Positions 23,301-30,281 of a stretch of 33,771 bases of DNA are shown in pieces. Origin of the DNA: Streptomyces griseus (lineage in GTDB: Bacteria; Actinomycetota; Actinomycetes; Streptomycetales; Streptomycetaceae); assembly GCA_002154345.1 (NCBI GenBank), contig MUNB01000170.1:1-33771 (forward strand), given 5' to 3'. Below the pieces are notes generated by a model that was not told where the DNA came from, did no database searches, and saw only the letters and a list, made by a program, of their open reading frames with translations. Positions within the stretch are counted from its first letter, which is position 1; every line of letters begins with the position of its first letter. A program made the translations under genes and the position numbers.

Positions 23301-23798
23301 CTCCGGCAGAGGACCGTCCGCCACGGGACCGCCCGCCACGGGGCCATCCGTCACGGGGCCATCCGCCACGGGACCGCCCACCACGGGGCGATCCGCCACG
23401 GGACCATCCGCCGAGGGACTGCCCACCGCAGGACCGTCCTCCTCCGCGGGCGCCTCCTCGGCGAGCGTGCCGCGCAGCCGCTCCGCCGCCGCCTCGACGA
23501 ACGGCGCGAGGACCGGCCCGAAACCGCTGAGCCCGGGGTACGCACGGTCGGCGACCACCACGTCGTGCGGGGCCGACGCCACGGCCTCCCGGGCGAAGAC
23601 CGCCCAGCGGGGTTCGCCGGAGGGCCTGCCGCCGACGACACCGGGAAGCCACCACGGCTCTCCGGCCGCACCCTCGAACAGGGCGGTGGCGGGGGAGGAG
23701 ACGGCGGAGGCGGCCGGGTCATCGCCGTACGCGACAGCGGCGGCAGCGGGGGCGAGGCGACGGCTCGTCCCTCTGTCGATCAGATCCTTCTCCGCCAC
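20376..23798 (-). CDS. lanM: Class II lanthionine synthetase LanM
   Basis: A 1140-aa bifunctional enzyme. The N-terminal dehydratase domain (DUF4135-like) keeps the catalytic set: Lys322 in LVYKPRPL, Asp397, His399 and Asn402 in TDLHHENL, and Asp414 in LVDVETLF. The C-terminal LanC cyclase has zinc ligands Cys1012 (WCDG) and Cys1057-His1058 (CHGE). All active-site residues I can check are present, so it should both phosphorylate/eliminate and cyclise. The GTG at 23798 is chosen because GGGAGG lies 9 nt upstream; a longer reading from 23918 would run into the promoter. A run of pentapeptide repeats (about residues 121-163) interrupts the N-terminal region. The 65-aa cysteine-free peptide follows it, and a LAL regulator comes next. 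Confidence 0.92.
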   Translation of the reverse strand: MAEKDLIDRGTSRRLAPAAAAVAYGDDPAASAVSSPATALFEGAAGEPWWLPGVVGGRPSGEPRWAVFAREAVASAPHDVVVADRAYPGLSGFGPVLAPFVEAAAERLRGTLAEEAPAEEDGPAVGSPSADGPVADRPVVGGPVADGPVTDGPVAGGPVADGPLPEGSSTVLGDFRRQLTRRLCRIAARTLVTELHEARRLGRLSGAGTEERFRDFVRLTARRDGLAELVTGYPVLARLLATACLNAGDAFAEMVVRLAADRHLLAPAGVLGHRAGAPDGALGGSAGPGVLTGVEAGAGDSHRGGRSVMLLRFADGTRLVYKPRPLAAHRHFNTLAEWFGSLPGAPALRVLRVLDRGEYGWAEFVEERPCASVTETRRFYRRQGALLALLHALDGTDLHHENLIACGPHPVLVDVETLFHPPLGPAGSTDPAARALHDSVHRVGLLPQLLVGDTSALDMSAIGGGRAASSPIETADWADPGTDRMRLVRRAGRFTESANRPRLGGVAADPSAYTDALCDGFRAGYNAISEHRNELLGEGGLLWLFGADEVRVVPRPTWTYTTLLDESTHPDLMRDAAERHQVLSLLRTPLLGVPALPGVEDEEIAELWSGDVPVFCTRPGGTELWSGTGRTVAGPAPDLSSHDTAPARPRPAAAPRDPALLSGLARVEAKVRAMDTVDRQDQERIIRAAMVSTSPEPPHRAVPGGRAPSAATAPEPEQLLSAARSVGDQLVSLAYRHEGRTNWIGLELLGERYWRLTPMAADLAGGYTGPALFLAQLAALTGAARYAEAAREALAPVPGLLDALHGRADELGPLGSGAFAGLGGIAYALTEVGTLLGDREILELAGPAIRLSCAASMAEDGYGVRGGVAGGLVSLLAVYRVTGRPEAWRGAERCAERIAAAPLPDSAGFADGAAGIGWALLRFAGAGGDVRHRNAGLRALRRATALAEAGAAGRNVPGATGGALGGATAGAAGGTTALANPGALAGADGEAAAPTEAAAAKPTDPAAGPAWCDGAAGIALAVADSHDALADPELAGWLAARSGELADIGPLADDSLCHGESGLLELLGHRALPAARPAWVRRAGTLLAAADRAGPQCGTPGRVPHPGLLTGLSGIGHGLLRAGFPDRIGSALLLRPSRAP
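23311..23439 (-). repeat. 15-bp tandem repeats encoding GPVAD-type pentapeptides in LanM
   Basis: Eight 15-bp units plus a partial one, each near GGACCGTCCGCCACG, run from 23311 to 23439 in frame within lanM. They encode GPVAD, RPVVG, GPVAD, GPVTD, GPVAG, GPVAD and GPLPE-like pentapeptides. This Pro/Gly-rich segment is a disordered linker inside the N-terminal part of the dehydratase and is likely to vary in copy number between strains. Confidence 0.85.
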
Positions 23799-23878
23799 CG
23801 CTCCGCACCTCCCCGCTCCTGGGCCCGGTCCCGGTCGGGCCGCCCGGGACCATCGTGCTGGGGGAGCGGCGCGGGCGC

Positions 23879-23897
23879 ATGGGGGAGTCGCCCCCAT
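23879..23897. promoter_or_regulatory. Inverted repeat ATGGGGG-5-CCCCCAT upstream of lanM
   Basis: This is a perfect 7-bp inverted repeat with a 5-bp spacer (AGTCG), 81 bp before the lanM start. It shares the ATGGGGGCG core with the two boxes in front of the SARP gene. It lies in the 167-bp gap between lanM and the hypothetical gene upstream, in the expected place for an activator or repressor site. Confidence 0.5.
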
Positions 23898-23965
23898 CTT
23901 TCGCGTCCTGGCCCGCACGGCGTGCCAACGGACGGTGATTCAGGGCGAATCGGCCGGCGGCCGGG

Positions 23966-24481
23966 TCACTGTCCGGCGGCCATGGAGTCGAAGGTGTTTT
24001 GCATCGTGCGATCGATGCCGCCGGGCTGCCCGGCCAGGGAGTCGAAGAGGCCGGCGAGCAGCCACAGCACGAAGCCGTGCACCAGAGCCTCCTCCGGCGG
24101 AATCGGCCCGAACCGGTCGCGCCACTCCACGGTGTCCATGCCCATCGCGGCGGCCATGAGGACGCCGGTGGCCATCGGAAGCTGAGCCGGGTCGGCCGAC
24201 TCGAAGGCGGGCAGCCTGCGGATCACGGCGGGGATCAGATCGCTGAGCGGATCAAGGCGGTCCTCGCCGCCGGACTGTTCGGCGATCAGGAACCCGGTCA
24301 GCACGCCCACCAGGAACACGGTCCCCCGGGACACCTCCGCACGCCCGTAGGCGTCCACAGCGGCCTGGACCCGCCGCCGTGCCTCCTGGCGTTCCCCGTC
24401 CGGAGTCCGCTTCTCCAGGACCCGGTAGGAGTCCCACGCCGCGCGGATGGCCTCAGGCGCGATTACGTCGTCACTGGTCAT
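23966..24481 (-). CDS. Hypothetical protein, 171 aa
   Basis: I do not recognise this family. The protein is mostly helical, with a charged N-terminus (MTSDDVIAPEAIRAAWDSYR) and two hydrophobic stretches, GTVFLVGVLTGFLIAEQ (about 55-71) and ALVHGFVLWLLAGLFDSL (about 136-153). These could be buried helices or membrane-associated. Several Met/Ala-rich segments (MATGVLMAAAMGMDTV) lie between. No ribosome site is evident before the ATG. It sits between lanM and a LacI regulator, transcribed like lanM, but its 167-bp distance and the operator-like repeat make it unlikely to be part of the lanM unit. Confidence 0.75.
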   Translation of the reverse strand: MTSDDVIAPEAIRAAWDSYRVLEKRTPDGERQEARRRVQAAVDAYGRAEVSRGTVFLVGVLTGFLIAEQSGGEDRLDPLSDLIPAVIRRLPAFESADPAQLPMATGVLMAAAMGMDTVEWRDRFGPIPPEEALVHGFVLWLLAGLFDSLAGQPGGIDRTMQNTFDSMAAGQ

Positions 24482-24573
24482 GAAGCCGACCGTAGACGAA
24501 GCGAGGCGAGACGAGATCCGCCGGAGAGCCGTCGCACACCGACCGGCTCACTCCGGGAGCCGACGGCCGGGCC

Positions 24574-25710
24574 TCACCCCCGAGGCGCGGCCGTCGACCC
24601 CCGGATCATCAGCTCCGCCGCGATCGTCGCGATACCGCCCGGCGGCGGGTTCTCCTTGCCCATCGCGAGCCGTCCCGCCCGCGCGCCCGCCTCGAAGAGC
24701 GGCAGCCGGACCGTCGTGAGGGCCGGTACCGCGTCCACCGAGAACGGCAGGTCGTCGAAGCCCGCGACCGAGATGTCCTGGGGGATGCGCATGCCCTGGT
24801 CCCGTACGGCCGCGCACGCGCCCAGCGCCACGGTGTCGTTGGCGGCCACGATCGCGGTCACGTCCGGTGCCCTGCGCAGGAGTTCGAGGGTGGCCTCGTA
24901 GCCCGAGCGCCGGTCGTAGGGCCCGTGCACGGTGAGCCGGTCCTGATCCCCGGAGCCGGCCGCCCCGCCCCCGGTTTCCGCACCGCTGTCGGACCCGGCT
25001 TCCGCCCCGCCGTCCGGAGCCGCGTCCAGCCCCGCCGCGCGCAGCGCCTCGCGGTGGCCCTCCAGGCGGTGCCGGGTGGTGGTGCGTTCCGGGGGCCCGG
25101 CGACGTAACCGATCCTGCGGTGGCCGAGCGAGATCAGGTGCTCGGTGAGCCGGCGTCCGCCGCCGCGGTTGTCGAACGCGAGCGCGGCGACGAGCGCGTC
25201 GCCCTCCGGCAGCGGGGGCCGCCCGCAGAAGACGATCCGGGTGCCCGCGTCCGCGAGCTTCGCCAGCTTCGCCGCCATAGCGGCCTGGTGCGCCGGGTTC
25301 TCGACCGCGCCGCCGGTGAGGACGACGGCGGCGGCGCGCTGGCGCTGGAGGAGCGTGAGATAGGTGAGTTCGCGCTCCGGGGAGCCGCCGGTGTTGCAGA
25401 TGACGGCCAGCTTCTCGCCGCCCGCCCGTCCGGAACCGTCCCCCGGCCCGCCGATCTGCGTCTGGGCCGCCCCCGCCATGATCCCGAAGAACGGGTCGGC
25501 GATGTCGTTGACCAGGATGCCGACCAGGTCCGAGGTGGCCGCCGCGAGCGAACTGGCGGGCCCGTTGAGCACATAGTCCAGGTCGTCCACCGCGCGCAGG
25601 ACCCGCTCCCGGGTCGAGGCCGCCACCGGGTAGTTGCCGTTCAGCACGCGGGAGACGGTGGCCGGGGACACCCGGGCGCGGGCCGCCACATCCGCCAGGG
25701 TGACTGTCAT
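24574..25710 (-). CDS. LacI-family transcriptional regulator
   Basis: A 378-aa repressor. The LacI HTH TLADVAARARVSPATVSRVL lies at residues 4-23 with the hinge helix soon after, and a periplasmic-binding-like sugar domain fills the rest (LVGILVNDIADPFFGIMAG to ISVAGFDDLPFSVDAVPALT). The ATG at 25710 is set by GGAGG 6 nt upstream; the longer upstream reading would cross the divergent promoter. A Gly/Ser/Ala-rich low-complexity insert (about residues 225-260) is unusual for the family. It is divergent from a three-gene catabolic operon, with a LacI-type operator between the starts. It probably represses that operon until a sugar or polyol derivative binds. Confidence 0.94.
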   Translation of the reverse strand: MTVTLADVAARARVSPATVSRVLNGNYPVAASTRERVLRAVDDLDYVLNGPASSLAAATSDLVGILVNDIADPFFGIMAGAAQTQIGGPGDGSGRAGGEKLAVICNTGGSPERELTYLTLLQRQRAAAVVLTGGAVENPAHQAAMAAKLAKLADAGTRIVFCGRPPLPEGDALVAALAFDNRGGGRRLTEHLISLGHRRIGYVAGPPERTTTRHRLEGHREALRAAGLDAAPDGGAEAGSDSGAETGGGAAGSGDQDRLTVHGPYDRRSGYEATLELLRRAPDVTAIVAANDTVALGACAAVRDQGMRIPQDISVAGFDDLPFSVDAVPALTTVRLPLFEAGARAGRLAMGKENPPPGGIATIAAELMIRGSTAAPRG

Positions 25711-25784
25711 CGCTGTCCTCCGTGAGGTCACGTGCGGCCCCCTCTTGTCCGGCCGCTGTCGGCAGGCTAGCGTCATCTCCGATA

Positions 25785-25797
25785 GAAAGCGCTTGCT
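25785..25797. promoter_or_regulatory. LacI-family operator
   Basis: GAAAGCGCTTGCT, with the central palindrome AGCGCT (25788-25793), matches the AAGCGCTT core bound by many LacI-family repressors. It lies 22 bp before the GTG start of the dehydrogenase gene and 74 bp from the LacI start, so one site could control both directions. Confidence 0.75.
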
Positions 25798-25819
25798 ACG
25801 GCTGTATGGAGGGACCTTC

Positions 25820-26971
25820 GTGACACGCAGGACAGTGCGCATCGCCATGAACGGCGTCACGGGACGCATGGGATACCGACAGCACCTGGTGCGCTCGATC
25901 CTCGCGATCCGCGAACAGGGCGGCCTGGATCTCGGCAACGGCGAGGTCCTGTGGCCCGAGCCCGTGCTCGTCGGCCGCCGCACCCACGCCCTGGAGGAAC
26001 TCGCCGGGCGGCACGGCCTGACCGAGTGGTCGACCGACCTGGACGCGGTGCTCGCGGACGACACGGTCGAGATCTACTTCGACGCCCAGGTCACCTCGGC
26101 CCGGGTGGAGGCGATCAAGAAGGCCATCGCCGCGGGCAAGCACGTCTACACCGAGAAGCCGACCGCCACGGACGTCGAGGGCGCCCTCGACCTGGCGCGG
26201 CTCGCGCGCGACGCCGGCATCAAGCACGGTGTCGTCCAGGACAAGATCTTCCTGCCGGGCCTGCGCAAGCTGAAGCGTCTGATCGACGGCGGCTTCTTCG
26301 GCGAGATCCTGTCCGTGCGCGGGGAGTTCGGCTACTGGGTCTTCGAGGGCGACTGGCAGGAGGCCCAGCGACCCTCGTGGAACTACCGCGCGGAGGACGG
26401 CGGCGGCATCGTCGTCGACATGTTCCCGCACTGGGAGTACGTGCTCCACGAGCTGTTCGGCCAGGTCACCTCCGTAACGGCCCAGGTGCACACGCATGTT
26501 CCGCGGCGCTGGGACGAGCAGGGCAAGCCGTACGAGGCGACCGCCGACGACGCCGCGTACGGCATCTTCCAGCTGGCGGGCGGGGCGGTCGCGCAGATCA
26601 ACTCCTCCTGGACGGTCCGGGTCAACCGCGACGAGCTGGTGGAGTTCCAGGTCGACGGCACGCACGGCTCCGCCGTCGCCGGCCTGCGCAACTGCCGTGT
26701 CCAGCACCGCTCGGCGACCCCGAAGCCGGTCTGGAACCCGGACCTCCCGGTCACCGAGTCGTTCCGCGACCAGTGGCAGGAGATCCCGGACAACCAGGAG
26801 TTCGACAACGGCTTCAAGGCGCAGTGGGAGCTGTTCCTGCGCCACGTGGCCCTGGACACCCCGTACACCTGGGACCTGCTGGCCGGCGCCCGGGGCGTCC
26901 AACTCGCCGAGCTGGGCCTGAAGTCGTCCGCCGAGGGCCGCCGTTTCGACATCCCGGAGCTGACCCTGTGA
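25820..26971 (+). CDS. Gfo/Idh/MocA-family oxidoreductase
   Basis: A 383-aa NAD(P)-dependent dehydrogenase. The N-terminal Rossmann fold starts with VRIAMNGVTGRMGYRQH (glycines 12, 15 and 18), and the family's EKP motif contains Lys113 (TEKPTATD). A C-terminal alpha/beta substrate domain follows (GEFGYWVFEGDWQEAQRPSW onward). The family oxidises sugars, inositols and related polyols. The GTG at 25820 is chosen because GGAGGG sits 6 nt upstream and lies just past the operator; the internal ATG would cut the Rossmann start. It is first gene of the LacI-controlled operon, and its product is presumably the keto sugar handled by the next two enzymes. Confidence 0.92.
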   Translation: MTRRTVRIAMNGVTGRMGYRQHLVRSILAIREQGGLDLGNGEVLWPEPVLVGRRTHALEELAGRHGLTEWSTDLDAVLADDTVEIYFDAQVTSARVEAIKKAIAAGKHVYTEKPTATDVEGALDLARLARDAGIKHGVVQDKIFLPGLRKLKRLIDGGFFGEILSVRGEFGYWVFEGDWQEAQRPSWNYRAEDGGGIVVDMFPHWEYVLHELFGQVTSVTAQVHTHVPRRWDEQGKPYEATADDAAYGIFQLAGGAVAQINSSWTVRVNRDELVEFQVDGTHGSAVAGLRNCRVQHRSATPKPVWNPDLPVTESFRDQWQEIPDNQEFDNGFKAQWELFLRHVALDTPYTWDLLAGARGVQLAELGLKSSAEGRRFDIPELTL

Positions 26972-27011
26972 CCCGCGCGACCGGCGCGCCGCGCGGTCGG
27001 AGGACGCTGCC

Positions 27012-28166
27012 ATGACGACCATCCACCTCCCGCAGGGCCCCTACACGCCTCGCACCACCCCGCTCGACCTCGCGCCGGGCGCGACGGCCCCCGCCTCCCG
27101 CACGGTCTTCTCGGCCGCCCATGTGGTCGCCGACCCGTACGCCGACATCGCCCCCGGCGACCCGGCGGCCGTCGACTGGGAGTCCACGCTCGCCTTCCGC
27201 CGCCATCTGTGGGCGCACGGCCTGGGCGTCGCGGAGGCCATGGACACCGCGCAGCGCGGGATGGGCCTGGACTGGGCGGGCGCGGCCGAACTGATCCGCC
27301 GCTCGGCCGTCGAGGCGAAGGCGGTGGGCGGCCGGATCGCCTGCGGCGTCGGCACCGACCAGTTGCCCGACGACGGCGCCGCGCCCACCCTGGCCGAGGT
27401 AAGGGCCGCGTACGAGGAGCAACTGGCCCTGGCCGAGGAACACGGCGTCCAGCCGATCCTCATGGCCTCCCGCGCGCTGGCCCGGGCGGCGAGCGGCCCG
27501 GAGGACTACCTCGCCACCTACGCCCACCTGCTGCGCCAGGCGTCCGAACCGGTGATCCTGCACTGGCTGGGCCCGATGTTCGACCCGGCCCTGGAGGGCT
27601 ACTGGGGCAGCTCCGACCTGGACGCGGCCACGGACACCTTCCTGAAGGTGATCGCCGAGCACCCGGACAAGGTCGACGGCATCAAGATCTCCCTCCTGGA
27701 CCCGGCCCGCGAGATCGACGTCCGCCGCCGCCTCCCGGGCGGGGTGCGCTGCTACACGGGCGACGACTTCAACTACCCGGAGCTGATCGCGGGCGACGAA
27801 CGCGGCTTCAGCCACGCCCTGTTGGGCATCTTCGACCCGCTGGGACCCTTGGCGGCACACGCGGTACGGGTCCTGGACACGGGTGACGTGGACGGCTTCC
27901 GGGCCCTCCTCGACCCCACGGTCGAACTCTCCCGCCACCTCTTCCAGCGGCCCACCCGCTTCTACAAGACGGGTGTGGTGTTCCTGGCCTGGCTGGCCGG
28001 CCACCAGGACCACTTCACGATGGTGGGCGGCCTCCAGTCGGCCCGCTCGCTGCCGCATCTGGCGAAGGCGTACGAACTGGCGGACAGGCTGGGCCTGTTC
28101 CCGGACCCGGAGCTGGCCGAACACCGTATGCGGGCCCTGCTGGTGGTCCACGGAGGCGCACGATGA
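27012..28166 (+). CDS. DUF993 protein (dihydrodipicolinate synthase-like)
   Basis: A 384-aa protein of the DUF993 family, which adopts the dihydrodipicolinate synthase/aldolase TIM barrel. Lys225 in VDGIKISLLD sits where the family would place a Schiff-base lysine. Further barrel patterns are PVILHWLGPMFDP and GVRCYTGDDFNYPELIAG. A reaction such as aldol cleavage or dehydration of a keto sugar acid is likely, but no specific activity can be claimed. GGAGG lies 8 nt before the ATG, 40 bp after the dehydrogenase gene. The stop overlaps the next start by ATGA. Confidence 0.85.
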   Translation: MTTIHLPQGPYTPRTTPLDLAPGATAPASRTVFSAAHVVADPYADIAPGDPAAVDWESTLAFRRHLWAHGLGVAEAMDTAQRGMGLDWAGAAELIRRSAVEAKAVGGRIACGVGTDQLPDDGAAPTLAEVRAAYEEQLALAEEHGVQPILMASRALARAASGPEDYLATYAHLLRQASEPVILHWLGPMFDPALEGYWGSSDLDAATDTFLKVIAEHPDKVDGIKISLLDPAREIDVRRRLPGGVRCYTGDDFNYPELIAGDERGFSHALLGIFDPLGPLAAHAVRVLDTGDVDGFRALLDPTVELSRHLFQRPTRFYKTGVVFLAWLAGHQDHFTMVGGLQSARSLPHLAKAYELADRLGLFPDPELAEHRMRALLVVHGGAR

Positions 28167-29011
28167 CGAACGACGACGGCGGCGGCGACCTGTCCCGCCT
28201 GAGCATCAATCAGGAAACGCTCAAGCAGTGGTCGTTGCCCGATCTGGCCGAGGGCTGCGTCAAGGCGGGCATCGACAAGGTGGGCCTGTGGCGGGCCCCG
28301 GTGCAGGAGTACGGCGTCGAGCGCACGGCACGGCTGCTCGCCGACGCCGGGATCGAGGTCACCAGCCTCTGCCGGGGCGGCTTCTTCACCGCCCTCGACC
28401 CGGCCGAACGCGCCCGCGCCCTGGACGACAACCGGGCGGCGATCGACGAGGCGGCGGCCCTGTCCACCGACACCCTGGTCCTGGTCTCCGGCGGCCTCCC
28501 GCCCGGCAGCCGCGACCTCCACGGGGCCCGCGAGCGGGTGGGCGAGGCGCTGGCGGAACTGGCCCCGTACGCGGCGGCCCGCGACGTACGCCTGGCGATC
28601 GAACCGCTGCACCCGATGTACGCCGCCGACCGCTGCGTGGTCTCCACCCTCGCCCAGGCCCTGGACCTCGCGGAACGCTTCCCGGCCGAGCAGGTCGGGG
28701 TGGTCGTCGACACCTACCACCTCTGGTGGGACGACCAAGCGCCCGCGCAGATCGCCCGCGCGGGTGCGGGCGGCCGCATCCACTCCTTCCAGCTGGCCGA
28801 CTGGATCACCCCGCTCCCGGCGGGAGTGCTGCTGGGCCGGGGCCAACTGGGCGACGGAAGCGTGGACTTCCGCGCGTTCCGCCGCTGGGTGGAGGACGCC
28901 GGGTTCGACGGGCCGATCGAGGTGGAGATCTTCAACGAGGCGCTGTGGGCCCGCGACGGCGCGGAAGCGCTGGCGGAAGTGGCGGACCGCTATGTGCGAC
29001 ATGCCTGCTGA
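28163..29011 (+). CDS. Sugar phosphate isomerase/epimerase
   Basis: A 282-aa xylose-isomerase-like TIM-barrel protein. Metal-site candidates are Glu and His in VRLAIEPLHPMYAADRC, Asp and His in GVVVDTYHLWWDD, and the Glu in GPIEVEIFNE near the end. HSFQLADW fits the fourth ligand strand. It overlaps DUF993 by ATGA, so the two are translationally coupled, and the dehydrogenase/DUF993/isomerase set forms one pathway. Conversion between keto and aldo or epimeric forms of the oxidised sugar is likely; the sugar itself is unknown. Confidence 0.88.
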   Translation: MTNDDGGGDLSRLSINQETLKQWSLPDLAEGCVKAGIDKVGLWRAPVQEYGVERTARLLADAGIEVTSLCRGGFFTALDPAERARALDDNRAAIDEAAALSTDTLVLVSGGLPPGSRDLHGARERVGEALAELAPYAAARDVRLAIEPLHPMYAADRCVVSTLAQALDLAERFPAEQVGVVVDTYHLWWDDQAPAQIARAGAGGRIHSFQLADWITPLPAGVLLGRGQLGDGSVDFRAFRRWVEDAGFDGPIEVEIFNEALWARDGAEALAEVADRYVRHAC

Positions 29012-29213
29012 GAGCCCCGCACACCACCAAAAGTAAAGAGATCGTAAAGGGCTGCAACCTTTGCGTACCCTCCCGTGTCACACATGGCGTCGGGACTTCC
29101 GGGGAGGGGTCCGGGGGGAACGGGAAGGCCCGACGGGAGGGGAAAGCGAGGGGGGTCCGGCCGCGAGGCCGGGCCCCATTCCGCTTTCCCGCCGTTCGTT
29201 AGGATCTGCCGCC
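29012..29213. other. Intergenic region with possible operon terminator and DinB promoter
   Basis: No gene is seen. AAAGG-GCTGCAA-CCTTT (29046-29062) and the GC hairpin GGTCCGG(CC)GCGAGGCCGGGCC (29154-29175, one mismatch) could end the catabolic operon. A purine-rich stretch around 29100-29152 separates them. No confident promoter hexamers were found. Confidence 0.4.
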
Positions 29214-29768
29214 ATGACGCAGAGCGACGCAGCGGAAGCCTGGCCCGAACCTCCCCTCGCCGGTACGGAGGCGGCAGCCGTCCTCGGCGCGCTGGAACGC
29301 CAACGGGCCACGCTGGCCTGGAAGACCTCGGGCCTGGACGCGGCCGGGCTGCGGGCCACGGTCGGTGCGTCCACCATCACCCTGGGCGGCCTGCTCAAGC
29401 ATCTGGCACACGTCGAGGACAGTCACTTCGCCCGCCTCTGGCTCGACACCCCGGTCGGCGCGCCCTGGAACACGGTCGACTGGGACAGCGACCCCGACTG
29501 GGCCTACCGCACCGCCGCCCAGGACACCCCCGAGCAACTGCGCATGCTGTGGCGGGAGTCGGCGGCCCGCTCCCGGGCCGTCGTCGACCAGGCGCTGAGC
29601 ACCGGCGGCGGCCTGGACCAGCTCGGCGCGTACGTCACCCGCAACGGCGAACGCCCGAACCTCCGCCGTATCCTCCTGGACCTCATCGAGGAGTACGCCC
29701 GCCATGTCGGCCACGCCGACCTGATCCGGGAATCGGTCGACGGCCTGACGGGCGAGGACCCGGGGTGA
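29214..29768 (+). CDS. DinB/DUF664-family protein
   Basis: A 184-aa four-helix-bundle protein of the DinB/YfiT superfamily (DUF664 type). Metal-ligand histidines are expected in GGLLKHLAHVEDSHFARL and in the C-terminal EEYARHVGHADLIRES. Some relatives are thiol-dependent (mycothiol or bacillithiol) transferases; the activity here is unknown. The ATG at 29214 is followed by family-typical sequence, whereas the upstream in-frame extension is Gly-rich and implausible. It is a single gene ending in a convergent terminator. Confidence 0.87.
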   Translation: MTQSDAAEAWPEPPLAGTEAAAVLGALERQRATLAWKTSGLDAAGLRATVGASTITLGGLLKHLAHVEDSHFARLWLDTPVGAPWNTVDWDSDPDWAYRTAAQDTPEQLRMLWRESAARSRAVVDQALSTGGGLDQLGAYVTRNGERPNLRRILLDLIEEYARHVGHADLIRESVDGLTGEDPG

Positions 29769-29791
29769 CCTGAGGGCCGGGGGTGTCCGAG

Positions 29792-29817
29792 GGCCGCCCG
29801 GCGGTCACCGGGCGGCC
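29792..29817. terminator. Bidirectional hairpin terminator
   Basis: This is a perfect 10-bp inverted repeat, GGCCGCCCGG (29792-29801) with its complement at 29808-29817, around the 6-nt loop CGGTCA. It lies between the convergent DinB and RNHCP genes. Directly after it, GGATCACG is repeated three times at an 8-bp period (29821-29844), running over the RNHCP stop codon. Confidence 0.75.
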
Positions 29818-29839
29818 ACAGGATCACGGGATCACGGGA

Positions 29840-30259
29840 TCACAGCGCGAGCATCGCCCGGACGGGGATCTCCGCGTCCGCGAGCGGTCGCAGCGCCAGC
29901 CGGACGAGCGCCAGCGCGTTGTCGTCGCCCGCGATGCGGTTGGCGCTGAGCCGTCCGCAGGTGAGGCAGTGGTGGATGAGCATCCACTCCCCGTCCTGCC
30001 GCACCGACAGGCTCAGGGCCACCATCCGCCCACGGCACCCCGCCGCCCGGTCGCCCGGAACCCGGCCATCCACATGCAGGCTGACCAGGCAGGACGGGCA
30101 GTGATTACGGTGGGCGGTGCCCGGCGCCGCCAGCGGGACGTCGAGCCGGCAGCCGACGCACCGGAACGCGTCGCCGCGCGCCCCGGCCGGTCCGTGCAGC
30201 ACGTCCTTGGCCCGCTGCGGACGCCGTCCTGATCCCCGCCGGGGCTTGCGCCGCGTCAT
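29840..30259 (-). CDS. RNHCP-domain zinc protein 1
   Basis: A 139-aa protein with the RNHCP domain, named for its signature (here HRNHCPSCL). Likely zinc ligands are the pairs in FRCVGC, NHCPSC and HHCLTCGRLS. GDDN near the C-terminus (NRIAGDDNALAL) is conserved with the neighbour. The N-terminus is strongly basic (MTRRKPRRGSGRRPQRAKDV), suggesting nucleic-acid contact. The function of the family is not established. The ATG at 30259 has GGGAGG 5 nt upstream, which rejects the longer reading. It lies 22 bp after a paralogue, so the two form a transcription unit. Confidence 0.85.
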   Translation of the reverse strand: MTRRKPRRGSGRRPQRAKDVLHGPAGARGDAFRCVGCRLDVPLAAPGTAHRNHCPSCLVSLHVDGRVPGDRAAGCRGRMVALSLSVRQDGEWMLIHHCLTCGRLSANRIAGDDNALALVRLALRPLADAEIPVRAMLAL

Positions 30260-30281
30260 CGGAGCCTCCCGTTCGCCCGGT

